From assembly GCA_019915135.1 (NCBI GenBank), contig JAHLMK010000015.1, positions 1,116,001-1,180,000 on the forward strand: 64,000 nt of DNA, written 5' to 3'. The position numbers and the translations under genes are program-made. The DNA comes from Strobilurus pachycystidiatus. Lineage: Eukaryota > Basidiomycota > Agaricomycetes > Agaricales > Physalacriaceae. Position 1 is the first letter of the stretch; the number at the start of each line of letters is the position of its first letter. The notes beneath the pieces are model-generated. The model was given only the letters and a program-made list of their open reading frames with translations. It did not search any database and was not told where the DNA came from. This document shows, in pieces, positions 1 through 11,599 of this stretch.

Positions 1-3000
1 CAATAGATTTTCCAGCTCCCCAAGGCGGTCAAGGACAGGACGATTATCTGTCTCGGGACGTGACCGTACGAGATCATGGAGACGACGCTGCTCATCCATC
101 AAGCTGGCGAGATCGCCCCGAATGTCATGCAACGCATCTGTGTAATCCGGGATGGCTGGCGGAGAGCGTGGCGACACAGCGGGCGGTAGGACCACGATAG
201 GCGGCACAGCAGTTGGCGCGACTGGCGGCGCGACTGGCGGCGCGACTGGCGGCGCGACTGGCGGCGGTGATGGAGCGTGCATTGGGGTGGAGATTGATCT
301 AGGCGACTGAGAAGGTGACATCTGCACAGTGGACGTATGATCACTCAGACTACGCACGGTAGGGCTAGGAGAGCGCGTTGCCCTGGGAGTCGTAGAGCCG
401 TGTGAAGACGGCTTACTCGACACGGAAGACGACGAATGTGAGATGTGACGCGATGACGACGACGACGACGATGGGGACGAAGCGGGGGAAGAGCTCGACG
501 AGGGGGTTGAAGCACTCTGTACGTCCCAAGGGATAGGGGAGTCCTGTCTTTCCTCCTCCCGAAGACTGAACGGAGAAGACAGGAAGGACATGCTGCTGTT
601 CATAGTGCTGGCACGGCTGAGATCAGCCGAATGTCTGAATCGTATGTCGTATGGCGTCTCTAGCGTTGGCGTCATTTCACTGCTGCTTCCGGCGCTGCGT
701 CCCTCGAGAACGCGGTCCCTGCCAACCGGATATGGCTGCTGTATGACCTGGGAATATGGTTGCTGTATGACCAGAGGATATGGCTCTCGCGATGGTTGAG
801 GATACATGGACGGGACGCCAGGCTGAGGTTCGGGGGCGGGAGGATGATAGTGCACTGGCTGAGACAGTCGCTGGATATTCTCCTGGATATTTCGGAGCGC
901 GTCTGCGATATCCTCATTTTCCTGCATCCGATGACCATCGTAATCTTGAATGAGATCACCGAGGCGATCCAAGTCGGCGAAAACATTTCTTGATGGACGT
1001 TCGGGTGTAGGCGTCGGTGTCCTTGAAGACGTGGTAACACTTCGAGAGACCACGTCAGACTCCCAAACTGGAGGCGTAGTATGACTGACGCCGTCAGGTG
1101 TGGTAACACTGACTTCACCGAGATCAGACCCTTTGGGTGTCGAGACACTGCGCGCGGCTGGAGCAGGAACAGGCAGAACAGGCGTAATCTGTGATCATGG
1201 TGTTGGTAGGTGATTAGAGGGAATCGAAATGGACGTACCGTTCGAACAGATTCACGATGCGTACTCAAAAGACTTGGGTACGTATTCGTTGATGACCTGT
1301 CATCAAACTCCTCCTGGTCATCTATGTCAGACCCTGGACGGAAGATAGATGAATCCCAGGACGTATCCGACCTGTGCGAAGACGTTGACGCGCTCGACGA
1401 CGTCCGAGTAAGCTGCACAGGTCCCGGATACAAGAAGTCTCCAGAATCCACACTTGATACAATTGTGGAAGGCGCGGGAGCGGGCTGAACGACAGGAGAA
1501 GGCAGAGGAAGGGGGGACTCTGGCACAGACACCGGCGATATGGGAGGCAACGGAGCATGAGTCGTGATCACAGATTGCGTCTGCGACGGAATGTCGCTCA
1601 TTCGATCCTCTGATGAGTACACCGACCCAGTTGGCCTCAAAAACGACGTTTCCATTGAATTGTCGTTGGGTCCCTCTGGCAATGGCAGTGACAGGGACGA
1701 TGGCGATGGATGAAGCATTGAGGAATCCCAGGTGGAGTCCGTTTCGGGGGCAAACGACTCGCTATACTGAGTTGAGGGAGCCCTGGGAGCGACAACCGGC
1801 TCTTCGGACTCTGACTCTGACTCAGTGAGACTGGACTCAGTCGGGATGGTCGCGGACGTCCTGCCTGCAGATGGGGTGATGGCGCGCTGAACTGGAAGAG
1901 ATGGCGGCACGGGGATAGGCATGGGAGAAACACCTCGTTCTACTGGTGAACCTCTGCGGACCGAGGAAGGCGGTCTGGCCACCGATTCTGTTCGCACTGA
2001 GCTACTGCTCGGACTGGAAGGCCGCGGCGGAGACGGAGCAGAGGATTCCGTCAGACGAGTGGAAGACACTATAGAGCCCACTGACGATTCGGTGCGGGTT
2101 GAAGGCGGCGCACTGGTGACTGGTGGCGATGGAGTCAACGAGGAAGGAGTCGGACTCAGAGGTGGAAGCTCGGAAGGCCCTTGCGTCGGCGTCGGTATCA
2201 GAGACGACTCGGTCGAGATAGTGGACTCTGAAGAAGAGGGCAGTGGAATGTCCTCTGGGTGGACGCTCGGTGTACGCAACAAACTTTCTTCTACTTCAGC
2301 CTCTTCCTCCACGTCCACGTACACCTTCTCGTATTCTTCTTCAAATTCGAGTTCCTTGGGAGCCCGGCTCTTCGGCGTGCTCAGGTCAGGCTCCGATGGA
2401 ATTTCTTCCATCATCGACGGACAGACATCTACCGTCTCGTAGTTTGAAGGCTCCGAACCGGAGAAGTACATTGAACCCTCTTCAGCATCCGTGTACAGAG
2501 AAGGAATGCTGGGCAGTGATTCGAAAGATGCGATGGATGGCGACCTTGAGATGGCAGTATCGTACGTCTGGGAATCTGCCGACTGGTAGATGTCATCGGA
2601 GGAAGTTGAAGACGAAAGCACCGAAGGCGGTGCTGGGGGAAGCGGTCGTCTCCATTCCATTGCAGTAGCTGAGGATGAAGAAATTGTGGTCGTCTGAGGT
2701 GTCGAGTCTGACAGATCAGAAGAAGTGCACACATCGTAACCTTGAATCATAGAGTCAATGACTACTCCGAGCATCCTCGATGACAATAAACTTACCAGTC
2801 TCGTCGCTATAAGAACCTGATCCTGAACCTGATCCTGTACCAGAATATGTATCGCCCGAAGTGTAACTTGCTCCCATGGTTGTATAACTGCCCGATGGTG
2901 TGAAACCACTGCTGGAGTAGTCACCACTCAAAACGTCCGTAGTGTTCTCTTTGTCTGACGCTTCTTCGCTGCCAGGAGTATATCCACTTCCACTTGACGA

Positions 3001-5812
3001 GAATGATCGCGACGATGCGCGTCCAACACGCCTCCGGACACCGCCAGTACGCGACAATGTCGCGCCAGATGGCGAACCAGACGAGACGGTAAGACTGTCT
3101 GAATACGGGGAAGACCCGTAACTCGAAGTGAATGTGTACGGCGAGGAACCGTACGACGAGCTATACGTATACGGGGACCCCGTGGAATAGGTGCCAGACC
3201 CAGACCCAGAAGCGCCTTCATGAGAATCGCCCAACAATGACGCCGACGAAGGTCCGCTGTAAGGAGACAACAAGGACGGACCAGATTGAGTCTCGCTGGT
3301 GTATCCAGTCATACGCGTGGTTGTCAACGTGTTCGTCAGAGTGTCACTGGGGACCGTGGTTGTGACTCCAGTCCTGGTGTAAGAGGAAGCGGAGTAGAAA
3401 CTCGATCTAGTACTAGAGTCACCCGCAGAGAAGAAGCGTGAATCCTCCTCCGCAGATGAGGGCGTATGGTAGCTGGTGGTCAAAGTCGGGTTGGATAGAT
3501 CGTCTCCGAGGTCAGTCATCGATCCAGACCGGCGCAACCTGCCGCTGACGCGACGTCTAGCGCCGGTGATAGCTCTTGGGTCGCCGCGATAAATGTAATC
3601 TTCCCCATCAATGGCCGTGTCGTCGACAGTCCGGTCGTGGAAAGACGACAAAAGGGCTCCGGAACGACGTCTACCAGAGCCAGAGCTGAATGACTCGTAG
3701 GTGGAACTAATTTGAGAGCCAGACGAGCTCGATGACTTTTTGGGAGTGTCTGACGCGTAGAGGTCGTCAATGTCAGGTACCTCGGAGATGGGCGGGACAT
3801 AGACGGTGGAACGAGAGCCTGTGCCAGATGAGGCGGTAGAGCTGACGCTACTCCTGCTGTCGATGGACATGATGGTTCGGATCGAGCCAGTGGGCGAACG
3901 AGAACGCGTGAAGGACGGGGTGCGAGATGGGGTTTGAGGTGGGTTATTGATTGCCTCCCTTTGAATTTGTTAGTCCAGCTTCGGAGCCACAAGACCATTG
4001 TTGTAACACACCATATCCTGTTTACCCAGCGTTGCCTTTCGACCAGACTCTCGCAAGCCAGTCTCTCCACGCCATCGTGGTATACCATCCAGAACGGAAC
4101 AAGATGATCCACCAGGTCACCACGATCCATACCCTCTCTCTGTTCCTGTTCTCTTGCAGTAGCTGCCCCAATATCATCCCTTGCTCTTGGATGACCCAAA
4201 CTCAGGGCACTTTCAACGGCGGTACAGTTGATCAAATCCAACTGGATGATGCCTCGTCCAGCACCGGGAGCGATCCAGGACAGCAAAATAGCATGAGAGT
4301 AGAGCAACGCCTGGCATCTTTGCCACGAATACGGAGGTGCAGAATGGACGTTGAGGTAGTATAGAGTCCCAAGGTGTATCGGCTGTATGCGCGAAAATTA
4401 GCATTCGCCATGTGGGATACCGAAAAGGACACTTACGGTCTCCGACGGGCCGACGAACCTGCTCAATTCACCCAACACTTCGGGCGAGATGGCGCTCCCA
4501 TTTCCACTGCCGTTGTCCGATTCGCGACCACTAAGGCGCGCGCTGGCGCGTCTGCGAATGCCGAAAAGTCCATCGTCGCGTGGAACGGGCGGTGGAGGAG
4601 GAGGCGACGCTGCACTCTCGGAACCAACGGATGAAGAAGGCTTCGTTGGCGACCGTGAAGGAGTTCTTTCCTTCCAAAGGGCAACAATGTTGCGCACTGA
4701 GGCCAGAGGATACCTAGGTGAAGTACGCTCGGGACGACGCAAAGTAGAGGTGGGCGTGATGGAAGTGCCGGTTTGGGTCTGGGTCTCAGTTTGCGTATCA
4801 GTGAGCGTAGTGAATGTACGGCTGGGATCCGTAGTGTAAGTGTTGGTACGGCTAGGATCTATAGTGTAGGTGTTGCTGGCCGAGTAGGTACTTGACGAAT
4901 TGTTATAGGATGGGCTGGCAGTCCTGTCTGTCGTACCAACCGTAGTTGACGGACGGAGGGGTGGCGAAAGCAAAGTCGAGAATGTCGTCGTAGGTCTGGT
5001 CTCCAGAGAGCCGGAGGACGAAGAAGCACTGGACTTGGTGGGAGATGGGGATCTGGGACCACCTGGTGCAGACCCTGACCTGAAATGGCCATGGCCACTG
5101 GGCCCAGGACTGTTTGTTTCGAACCGAGCAATGAGCTCTCTCGCGTGTCCTGGGGGAGGCAAGTCGCGGACTCCCGGATCAGTGGAGGCCCTAGAGTGCG
5201 ATGGAGAAACGGCCCCGCCTAGGAACGAACGGCGCACAGGGTCCGGGCGCGAGGCGAAGGGTGTTGCTCCAGACACCGGTCGACTCGAGGGTTCGGTGCG
5301 CTCCGTGATTCGACTGAGACGGAAGTCTGAGTGGTGACCGCCGGCGGGAGGTGGATAGGTGGTGGCTGTGGAGTGTGTCATGGACCCTACGACCGACGGT
5401 AGCGACAAATACGACTGCGAGCCGGTGTACGTTCCCGTGTAGGATCCAGAGGGGGTGAAGGTGCCCGTGCCCGTATACGAGCCGGAGTTGGAGGACCACG
5501 AGGAGACTGCATGCTCCGTCTCGTCCAAGTCGTGCTCCACATCGTTGAGAGTGGCTTCGACTTCGTTGATGGAATCCTCCTCGTCCCACGAGTCGTCGGC
5601 GTACGAGTTGGTCGGCGAAATGTTGATGCGCCGCATATCTGGGGTCGATCTTGAGGAGTCAGAATCTGATAATGCGTTAGCATCCGCATCTCCATGGAAC
5701 CAAATGGCGCACTAGTTTGCGATGAATAAGACTGTCTTGAGGGCGACATTGGCGAAGTCAGCGTGCTGAATGTCTGGGAGCCATAGGGCGGCCCAGACGA
5801 CTGGGAGGTCAT
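1..5812 (-). CDS. Very long Ser/Pro/Thr-rich protein with a PH domain (3' end outside window)
   Basis: Minus-strand gene running off the left edge. The start ATG is at 5812 (MTSQSSGPPYGSQ). A 65-nt intron ends just before 5638 and joins ...SAPF to DMRRINISPTN, followed by an acidic stretch and repeated GSYTGT-type Ser/Thr-rich sequence. After an intron at about 4432-4380 comes a PH-like domain (about 4380-3995): LGTLYYLNVHSAPPYSWQRC, then IIQLDLINC, a loop, and the C-terminal helix with ERQRWVNRIW. Further introns lie near 3995-3945, 2810-2755 and 1245-1196. The rest is disordered Ser/Pro/acidic sequence with a PPVA tetrapeptide repeated four times (about 210-270), ending in predicted helices (DALHDIRGDLASLMDEQRR). 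The PH domain suggests phosphoinositide binding at a membrane or bud neck, which is inference. No enzymatic domain is visible. The product exceeds 1700 residues and is incomplete here. Confidence 0.75.
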
Positions 5813-6375
5813 CGTCAACCTCGACGGCGCTGAGTGCGTCGATGCCGCAAGCTTGGGTGTGAGCACTCAAAATCAATCAACCAAAGGGATCACACTTCGG
5901 GCAAGTTTAGGGCCGGCTCTTTGGTGACCGCGTTTTTGATCACGTTTCCTCAAGTCTCATGCATGATGTAAGCTACTTAGCTACACTGCCACGCTCCCGA
6001 CCTCAAGCTTAGTCCGACGTCAACGGTCAACAGTGTAACTATCGAGTGAAGATAGCAGAAATTGATGTGATGTACATTATAGATCTGTACATCCTTGATC
6101 ATACGGAAACCTATCATATGAGCATGTAATTCCTCGTTTACGCAACTTGACTAATTATTACCTATGTATAATTTCATCCGATGTATGAATGTCGGGGCGA
6201 TTCAAGGCAAAACTTGTGGACAGCGTGCAGCTTACTTGATTGACTGGAAGGACAGGTGTCGGTATGAGTGTGCATGAATCGACGCACTGAGCAAGGACAA
6301 GAACATTTACATTGAAAGTAGAAGGAAGGAGACAGCAAATTGATGATGATACAACGAGCAGGACTGTGCAGAACT
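5813..6375. other. Intergenic spacer between PH-domain gene and RBX1
   Basis: AT-richer sequence upstream of the PH-domain gene and downstream of RBX1, both on the minus strand. It should hold the PH-gene promoter and the RBX1 terminator. I see no convincing gene or clear TATA box. Confidence 0.4.
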
Positions 6376-6996
6376 CTAACGGCCATACCTGTATTCCACG
6401 AACATGTCAACGAAAGAGCGCAACAGAAAGACGAGGAACTGACTTCTGCAACTCCCACTCTCTGTTGTCTAGTGGGCAGACATTACGCGTCTTGAGCCAT
6501 CGCGAGATGCAGTGGAAGTGGAAGGCATGCTGGAGTATATGATGAGGGTATGTAGAATGCATAGGTGGGATCGACGCACGTTACAAATGCCCCACGCGGC
6601 ATTGCACTCTTCACTGCTGGCGGAGACTTGATTGGCCTGGCAATCAATACCTAGAAGAAAGGGCCATCAGCAAAGCAGACATCCTACGAGTGTTTCATCC
6701 ACGAACAGAGATCCATGATATGGTTCCTGCAGATGGCGCAATTGTCCACGACGATGTCTAAGCAAGGCCTTTAGCGCCACAGACGCGATGATGAACAGGA
6801 AGGCGCACCCCAAGCCCACAGAGACACAGCATTCCACTAGCGTACAAAGGGTCAGCGCAGCACCTGGAGAAAGCGCCGCAGAGTAACACACCTTCTTGAC
6901 CTCGAATCGCTGCTTTCCACCATCCTTGCCCACTGTCGGCTCCGGCTTCTCCTTCTTCACGGGTGGAGCCATGTCAACATCCATATCCTCAGCCAT
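6376..6996 (-). CDS. RBX1: RING-box protein RBX1/HRT1, catalytic RING subunit of cullin ubiquitin ligases
   Basis: RBX1 binds the cullin C-terminus and recruits the E2 in SCF and other cullin-RING ligases. Spliced by eye from six exons, giving about 117 residues, normal for the family. Exon 1 reads [19 protein letters not shown] and ends QRFEVKK. Exon 2 gives WNAVSLWAW. Exon 3 starts [17 protein letters not shown]. Exon 4 starts [16 protein letters not shown] and ends AAWGICN. Exon 5 starts [18 protein letters not shown] and runs [11 protein letters not shown]. The last exon is YGR-stop. The RING-H2 zinc ligands (CAIC, HAFHFHC, CPLD) are all present. Introns are 45-70 nt with GT-AG ends. It is divergent from MTG1 and shares a roughly 450-bp promoter region with it. 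Downstream F-box proteins in this window would be substrate receptors of ligases containing this subunit, by general knowledge of SCF complexes. Confidence 0.95.
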
Positions 6997-7450
6997 CGTG
7001 GTCGTATATAGTCAAATCTAGCGTTCGTCAAGCTGAACGGACGAGTGGGGCGTGCGCTGTGGTGGTTACAGTCAAAGACGAGGCGGTCGTGACTGTGACG
7101 GTGCTCGTAATTAGCCGGCGTCAGTATTACTATTTGACAGGCGGCGGCACAGGATGACTACGCTAAACTTGGGGAACGGTCCGCGCTGTTGGTCTCCAAA
7201 AATCACATATTGACAAAGCGAGTGGGCTTGGTTGAGGGTAGGCAGCCTGATTGAGGATCGTATACTGAGCCTGACAGAATTTGTGCCGGCGGGATTCCCA
7301 TATATTTGACGGCTGCTTATATCAAACAAGAATCCAGGTTAGTTCTCTTCGATCACCTATCTCGGCACTCTTCGCTCTGACATCCTTTGAGACTAGCGGA
7401 AAGTCATTCTGACTACCGGTCGTGCCTGTTTAGGCGAAGTCAACACAAAG
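6997..7450. promoter_or_regulatory. Shared divergent promoter region RBX1/MTG1
   Basis: The 454 bp between the start codons of two divergent genes. No canonical TATA box stands out. Transcription in both directions must start within it. Confidence 0.5.
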
Positions 7451-8995
7451 ATGGCGGCGCGGCAAATCACTTTGCCAGCGCTTCCCGTTCCTCCAGCATG
7501 GTTTCCCGGCCATATGAACAGATTCACGAGGCAGTTACCGACTCTGCTCACCAAGACTCATGTTGTTATCGAGGTTAGAGACTCAAGGCTACCGCTGACC
7601 AGTATCAATCGTAATCTACAAGGTACACTTCCGTGACCCAGCTTACTAGCCCGTATGTTTGACTTTTGCTGCTCTAGACGAATTGAAGCTTTGGCGCGAA
7701 AAGCAGGCGCTCAACCACAGTCAGCCTATATGCCAGCATCTTGTTCTGTTGAACAAGGCCGACCGCATTCCCGAGTGGGGCTTTCCAGTGAGAAAGTAAA
7801 CTTCCGCAGCCTGGGCACTTCGCGACCAGTAACGTCCTCTCTGTAGCCCTTCTTGAGCGTGATGAAGGAGAAATACCCTGAGCAGAGCTTTATGTTCACC
7901 TGTCTACGCGAGGTTGCACACAGTCGTAAAATATACCAGTTTCTTGCAGGTCAGTCGTTTGTCTTGCGTTGGCAGAACTCACTGATAATATATCATAGAG
8001 CTCGGGAAGCCCTACCCGCATCTTGAGAGCATCAATGTACTCATAGTTGGTATGCCCAACGTGGGCAAATCCTCATTGTTGAACGCGCTCCGCAACCAAG
8101 GAATCAAAGGGCGTAAGCATTGTTGTCTTTGCTCTTCTTTCGCGGCGCTTATTCTATGCTCCATAGCGACACCTAAAGCAGTACGCACTGGCCCTCAGCC
8201 CGGCCTAACGCAGGCCCTGTCAAATCGTGTCAAGATTATGGAAAGCCCTCCCGCGTACGCCTTCGATACGCCTGGTATGATGCTTCCATTCTTAGGTCAC
8301 GGTCCGGCAGGTGCTGAGCGAGGAGCTAAGCTTGCCTTGATTGGTACGAAACGGGTCTTCTTCGTATTGTACCCCATTAAAGACTTCCTCTCAGCGGGCA
8401 TCAAGGAAGGCTTATACCAATCTGAGACATTGGCAGAATACCTGCTGTACAAACTCAACGCATTGAATCCCGCCGGTACGCTCTCTTCTGTTTCTCACCG
8501 AAGTAGTCTTGGCTGAGAAATGTCTTCCTTGCAGCGCCTAGTTATTTGTCGATCCTTCCGCCAGAGTCGACACCAACCACGGACTTGTATGAGTTCTTGT
8601 CCTTGTTGGCGAAGCGAATGGGCATGCTGGCGGGTCACGGCCAATACGATACTCAGCGCGCCGCGACGTTCTTCATCGACTGGTGGCGTAAGAAAGGTGG
8701 CCTGGCTGAGAGTGAAATTGCGACGACCTCCTATGGATGGGGATTTGACTTCCAATGGGGCTCAGCCGGAGACGAGGCTGTGGACTTGAAGATTCACATG
8801 GACCGCTGTCATCGAGACTTTGAGGCCCGAGTAGAGTGGGAGGAGAAGGAAGGAAACATGATCAGTGATGCTCAGAAGGAAAAGAGTCTGCAAGAGGGGA
8901 AGGCACGAGACAGAGCGAAGAGGCTCATAGGCCAGGACTTTGATCAAAAATCTAAACGTCCTCGTCCAATTTCAGGTGGAGGTCGACGCCGCTAA
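7451..8995 (+). CDS. MTG1: Mitochondrial ribosome-associated GTPase MTG1 (circularly permuted GTPase)
   Basis: Probable mitoribosome large-subunit assembly GTPase of the YlqF/MTG1 family. Exon 1 (7451-7622) encodes MAARQITLPALPVPPAWFPG, then HMNRFTRQLPTLLTKTHVVI and the EVRDSRLPLTSINRNL segment. Exon 2 from 7678 carries the G4 motif NKAD before the P-loop, the hallmark of circular permutation. Later exons give GMPNVGKSSLLNALRN (G1), a T-rich G2 region ending PGLTQAL and the G3 motif DTPG. The C-terminal part (FIDWWRKKGGLAESEIATTS) is the MTG1-type helical domain, followed by a basic tail ending SGGGRRR. The N-terminus carries few acidic residues and could act in mitochondrial import, which is inference. 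Start chosen as the first ATG, in context CAAAGATGG. At least five short introns are needed. Divergent from RBX1. Confidence 0.9.
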
Positions 8996-9369
8996 TTGTT
9001 GTGTGCATGGCCTAGAATAATGCACTTTTCTCGCCTACAAGATACTGTACCGACGTCTTATGCGTCTTACAATATCTTCGTTGAAACTATAAATATCTAC
9101 ATACTTACAGTACAAGCCCACGCATAAAGCTAGGAGATTCAGGGTCGGCATCAGTAAATCATCTGCGCAAGACTCTTCACAGGTCAGTTCATCGAGAGAT
9201 TCACATTCCTCATACTCGACAGCCTGACAATTTCCGCAGAAGCCATGTGAACAGAGGAGGATTCTACAGCCGACCTCCTCCCTCTGGTCAGCTCTCGGGT
9301 ACAGAAAGTTTACATCACCAATGATGACCCCTTTGGAAACGGTGCCCAGACGGTGCCACACCTAGTCAA
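8996..9369. other. Intergenic, no supported gene
   Basis: Downstream of MTG1. A minus-strand open frame of about 108 codons (9035-9361) exists but has no recognisable domain, and I treat it as spurious. Confidence 0.3.
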
Positions 9370-9507
9370 GACTGGAAGTCCACCCTCGACACGTCCATCG
9401 CCGACCTCGACCGGAAGATCGAAAAGTTTAGAGAGGAACGCGACAGACTGGCTGCCTTACGATCGCAGTTCGATCCTTCTCTCTCCCTCTGTTCAATGCG
9501 TTCACTA

Positions 9508-9694
9508 TCCTGTTGTAACTGAGTAAAAAATAAAATCACCGAGGAACTCGGTTTTTGACCATTTTTCTACCGAGATGTCAGTTTCCGCACTCCAGCAGTC
9601 ATCGTCCGAGAGAGATAACAGTGTGATGTGACATGGGCATTTTCACCGCGCAAAGTCGGTCAGTCTACCGGAATGCGCTTAGGGTGACTGTGAC
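9508..9694. repeat. Left terminal inverted repeat of the TIR element
   Basis: Pairs with 10198-10384 in inverse orientation. Both contain the short palindrome CACCGAGGAACTCGGT, able to form a hairpin near the element end. Confidence 0.85.
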
Positions 9695-10197
9695 GCGATT
9701 GTTTTCGAGAGATGTCCAAATTCCGAGAGATGTCCGACTTCCGAGAGATGTTCAGTCCCTTACAGCAACAGAGTTCACTTTCAAAGGAGATGGCCGGCGG
9801 CACCTTTGAAGGATACTCGGCTCATTGCCTAATCTGGCTGGCCGACTGGCCGCCCGTCGGCCCGACGCCCGTCTCGCAAGTAAAGTGTCGGGCTTGCACA
9901 GGCGATGATCTGAAGTGGCAGGGACGACAACATGTGCAGTGCAAGAGAATGGAGCCAGGTAGCTGGTAATGCACTCTAGACTACTTAAACTGTGTGTACT
10001 GTGTTCATTATCTCAGAGTCAAGTGGGATGTGGCGTAATTATGGCTGTGCCAAGGACCACAAGACTACAAGTTAACTATTAGGCTAGACTATGAGCATAG
10101 CCTATAAGACTTCCAGCATAGTAAGCCGACATCTCTCGGAAATTGAACATCAAACATCTCTCGGAACTCGACTTGTCCATCTCTCGGAAACGGTTAT

Positions 10198-10384
10198 GTC
10201 ACAGTCACCCTGTGCGCATTCCGGTAGTCTGACCGACTTTGCGCGGTGAAAATGCCAATGTCACATCACACTGTTATCTCTCTCGGACAATGACTGCTGG
10301 AGTGCGGAAACTGACATCTCGGTAGAAAAGTGGCCAAAAACCGAGTTCCTCGGTGATTTTATTTTTTACTCATTTACAACAGGA
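10198..10384. repeat. Right terminal inverted repeat of the TIR element
   Basis: Inverted copy of 9508-9694. Only scattered single-base differences are visible over 187 bp, indicating a fairly recent insertion. Confidence 0.85.
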
Positions 10385-11599
10385 TAAGCGACATTCGTGG
10401 ATGTCAGCGAACATGCGTTCGGGCAAGTTCTGTCGAGCGCGCGCGGTCATCTATGCAGGCTGGAGAGTCTTGTCATCGAACAAGCTCTGCGTCTCTCGCC
10501 ATCTCGTGATCGGGTAGAACCTTTCTCCTCGCCCATCGACTTGTTCAAAGATGCGCCTTCTCTTGTCGAAGTGAAGCTATCCAATGTTCATGAATGACTT
10601 CATATCCGAAGGTGGCAGGATCACCCACTTCCTCACCGGTCCTCCCTTGGACGCCTTCTCCAATGGCGACGCCGCGTTGGCTGCCGTTTTATTCTCTTGT
10701 CCGCGGCTTGTCTGCCTCGAAAATAAACGGCCTCAACCCCATCCTCTACATTGGGAAACCATTACGACCTTTGGGTCGCCTTGTTTGCACACAATTCTCA
10801 CCGAGCTAGTAGCTTTTGACGCTACCTTTCTCCAGGGCTTGTCCACTCCCAACCTGTCCAAGCTATCAGTAGGACATCAGGTCGAGAATGAATACGGCGA
10901 TGACATGTACATCTTTCCACGCGACATTCCCGTGGTTCTCAAATTCATCATTCGATCCCAATGCTCACTCCGGTCGCTGTCGATTGACACGCTTGACTTG
11001 GATTGTGACGAGTTTCTCAAAATTCTCGACCTGAACGACAAGCTGAAGGAGTTATCTTTCACCTTCAAAGGTCATCTCACAGACGATGCCAACATCAGCA
11101 TCAACAAGGCAATGTCTGCCTTGACGCGCCACTTGAGGCTTCCCATAACTCGAGTCGATGCGCCACCTACCCGCAGTCTCCCAGATCTGGAGCTCCTCCA
11201 TTTCGAATTCTCTGCGTTCTGGAAAGGCGAAAGAAAGACCTACACGTTTCTCAACGATGAGTTTGTGGCAATGGCTTTCTCTCGTCTAGCCATGTTGACG
11301 CGCCCACAACCAAGTCGGCTGCAGGAGATTCGCATGAATTTCACTTCCGCCAGTCCGGTTAGAGCATTTCCTGCCCTGTCGTATACTTCTGTAGCTTCTA
11401 TGTGGCAGGCGGTGGAAGAAGACGATGCAAGAATCTGGATAGAAGGTGAATATTACAGTCATAAGCCAAAGCGTATGCAACTACGCAAGTAGATCCTTGT
11501 CTAGCTTGCCCAAAGGACGTTAACACGTTACATCGTTCTTTCCAGTACAGATCCGCATTGTTTGATTAATAAATGATAACGATAACACCTATAGTCCAT

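Larger units (their letters stand above)
9508..10384. mobile_element. 877-bp non-autonomous TIR transposon (MITE-like), TA target site
   Basis: Bounded by near-identical terminal inverted repeats starting TCCTGTTGTAA and ending TTACAACAGGA, flanked on both sides by TA (9506-9507 and 10385-10386), consistent with a Tc1/mariner-type TA duplication. The TIRs extend about 187 bp (9508-9694 against 10198-10384) with few mismatches. Inside them, each arm has three copies of a subterminal motif CCGAGAGATG (9700-9750, and inverted at 10130-10190). The 360-bp centre has no transposase-like ORF, so the element would depend on a transposase in trans. It occupies the position of the missing F-box in the host gene. 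Confidence 0.85.
9370..11492 (+). pseudogene. F-box/LRR-type gene, broken by a TIR element and a frameshift
   Basis: Left part (9370-9505) encodes a coiled-coil N-terminus (DWKSTLDTSIADLDRKIEKF) typical of agaricomycete F-box proteins. It is cut by an 877-bp TIR element. Right of the element, coding resumes at 10388 with ATFVDVSEHAFGQVLSS, which aligns to TFVDVTQKRFNGPLSG of the paralogue at 13966-15530. The F-box and first repeats (about 150-200 residues in the paralogue) are absent. A second lesion is a 1-nt insertion near 10592, where the paralogue-like frame SNVH continues in another frame as NDFISEGGRITHF. The remainder (to 11492) is open and keeps LRR-like strands, for example LRSLSIDTLDLDCDEFL. 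Without the F-box it cannot bind SKP1, so it is probably a pseudogene. A short truncated product from the 302-codon 3' ORF is not excluded. Confidence 0.8.

Noticed and set aside
672..1245. Continuation of the 751-codon minus-strand frame below 1245
   Set aside because: A GTACGT donor at 1245 and CAG acceptor near 1196 switch to another open frame that continues to the window edge with the same Ser/Pro-rich style. The tail of the long frame is read-through.
9035..9361. Minus-strand Cys-containing frame of 108 codons
   Set aside because: No spacing that fits a known zinc finger and no splice partners. It overlaps the MTG1 3' region.
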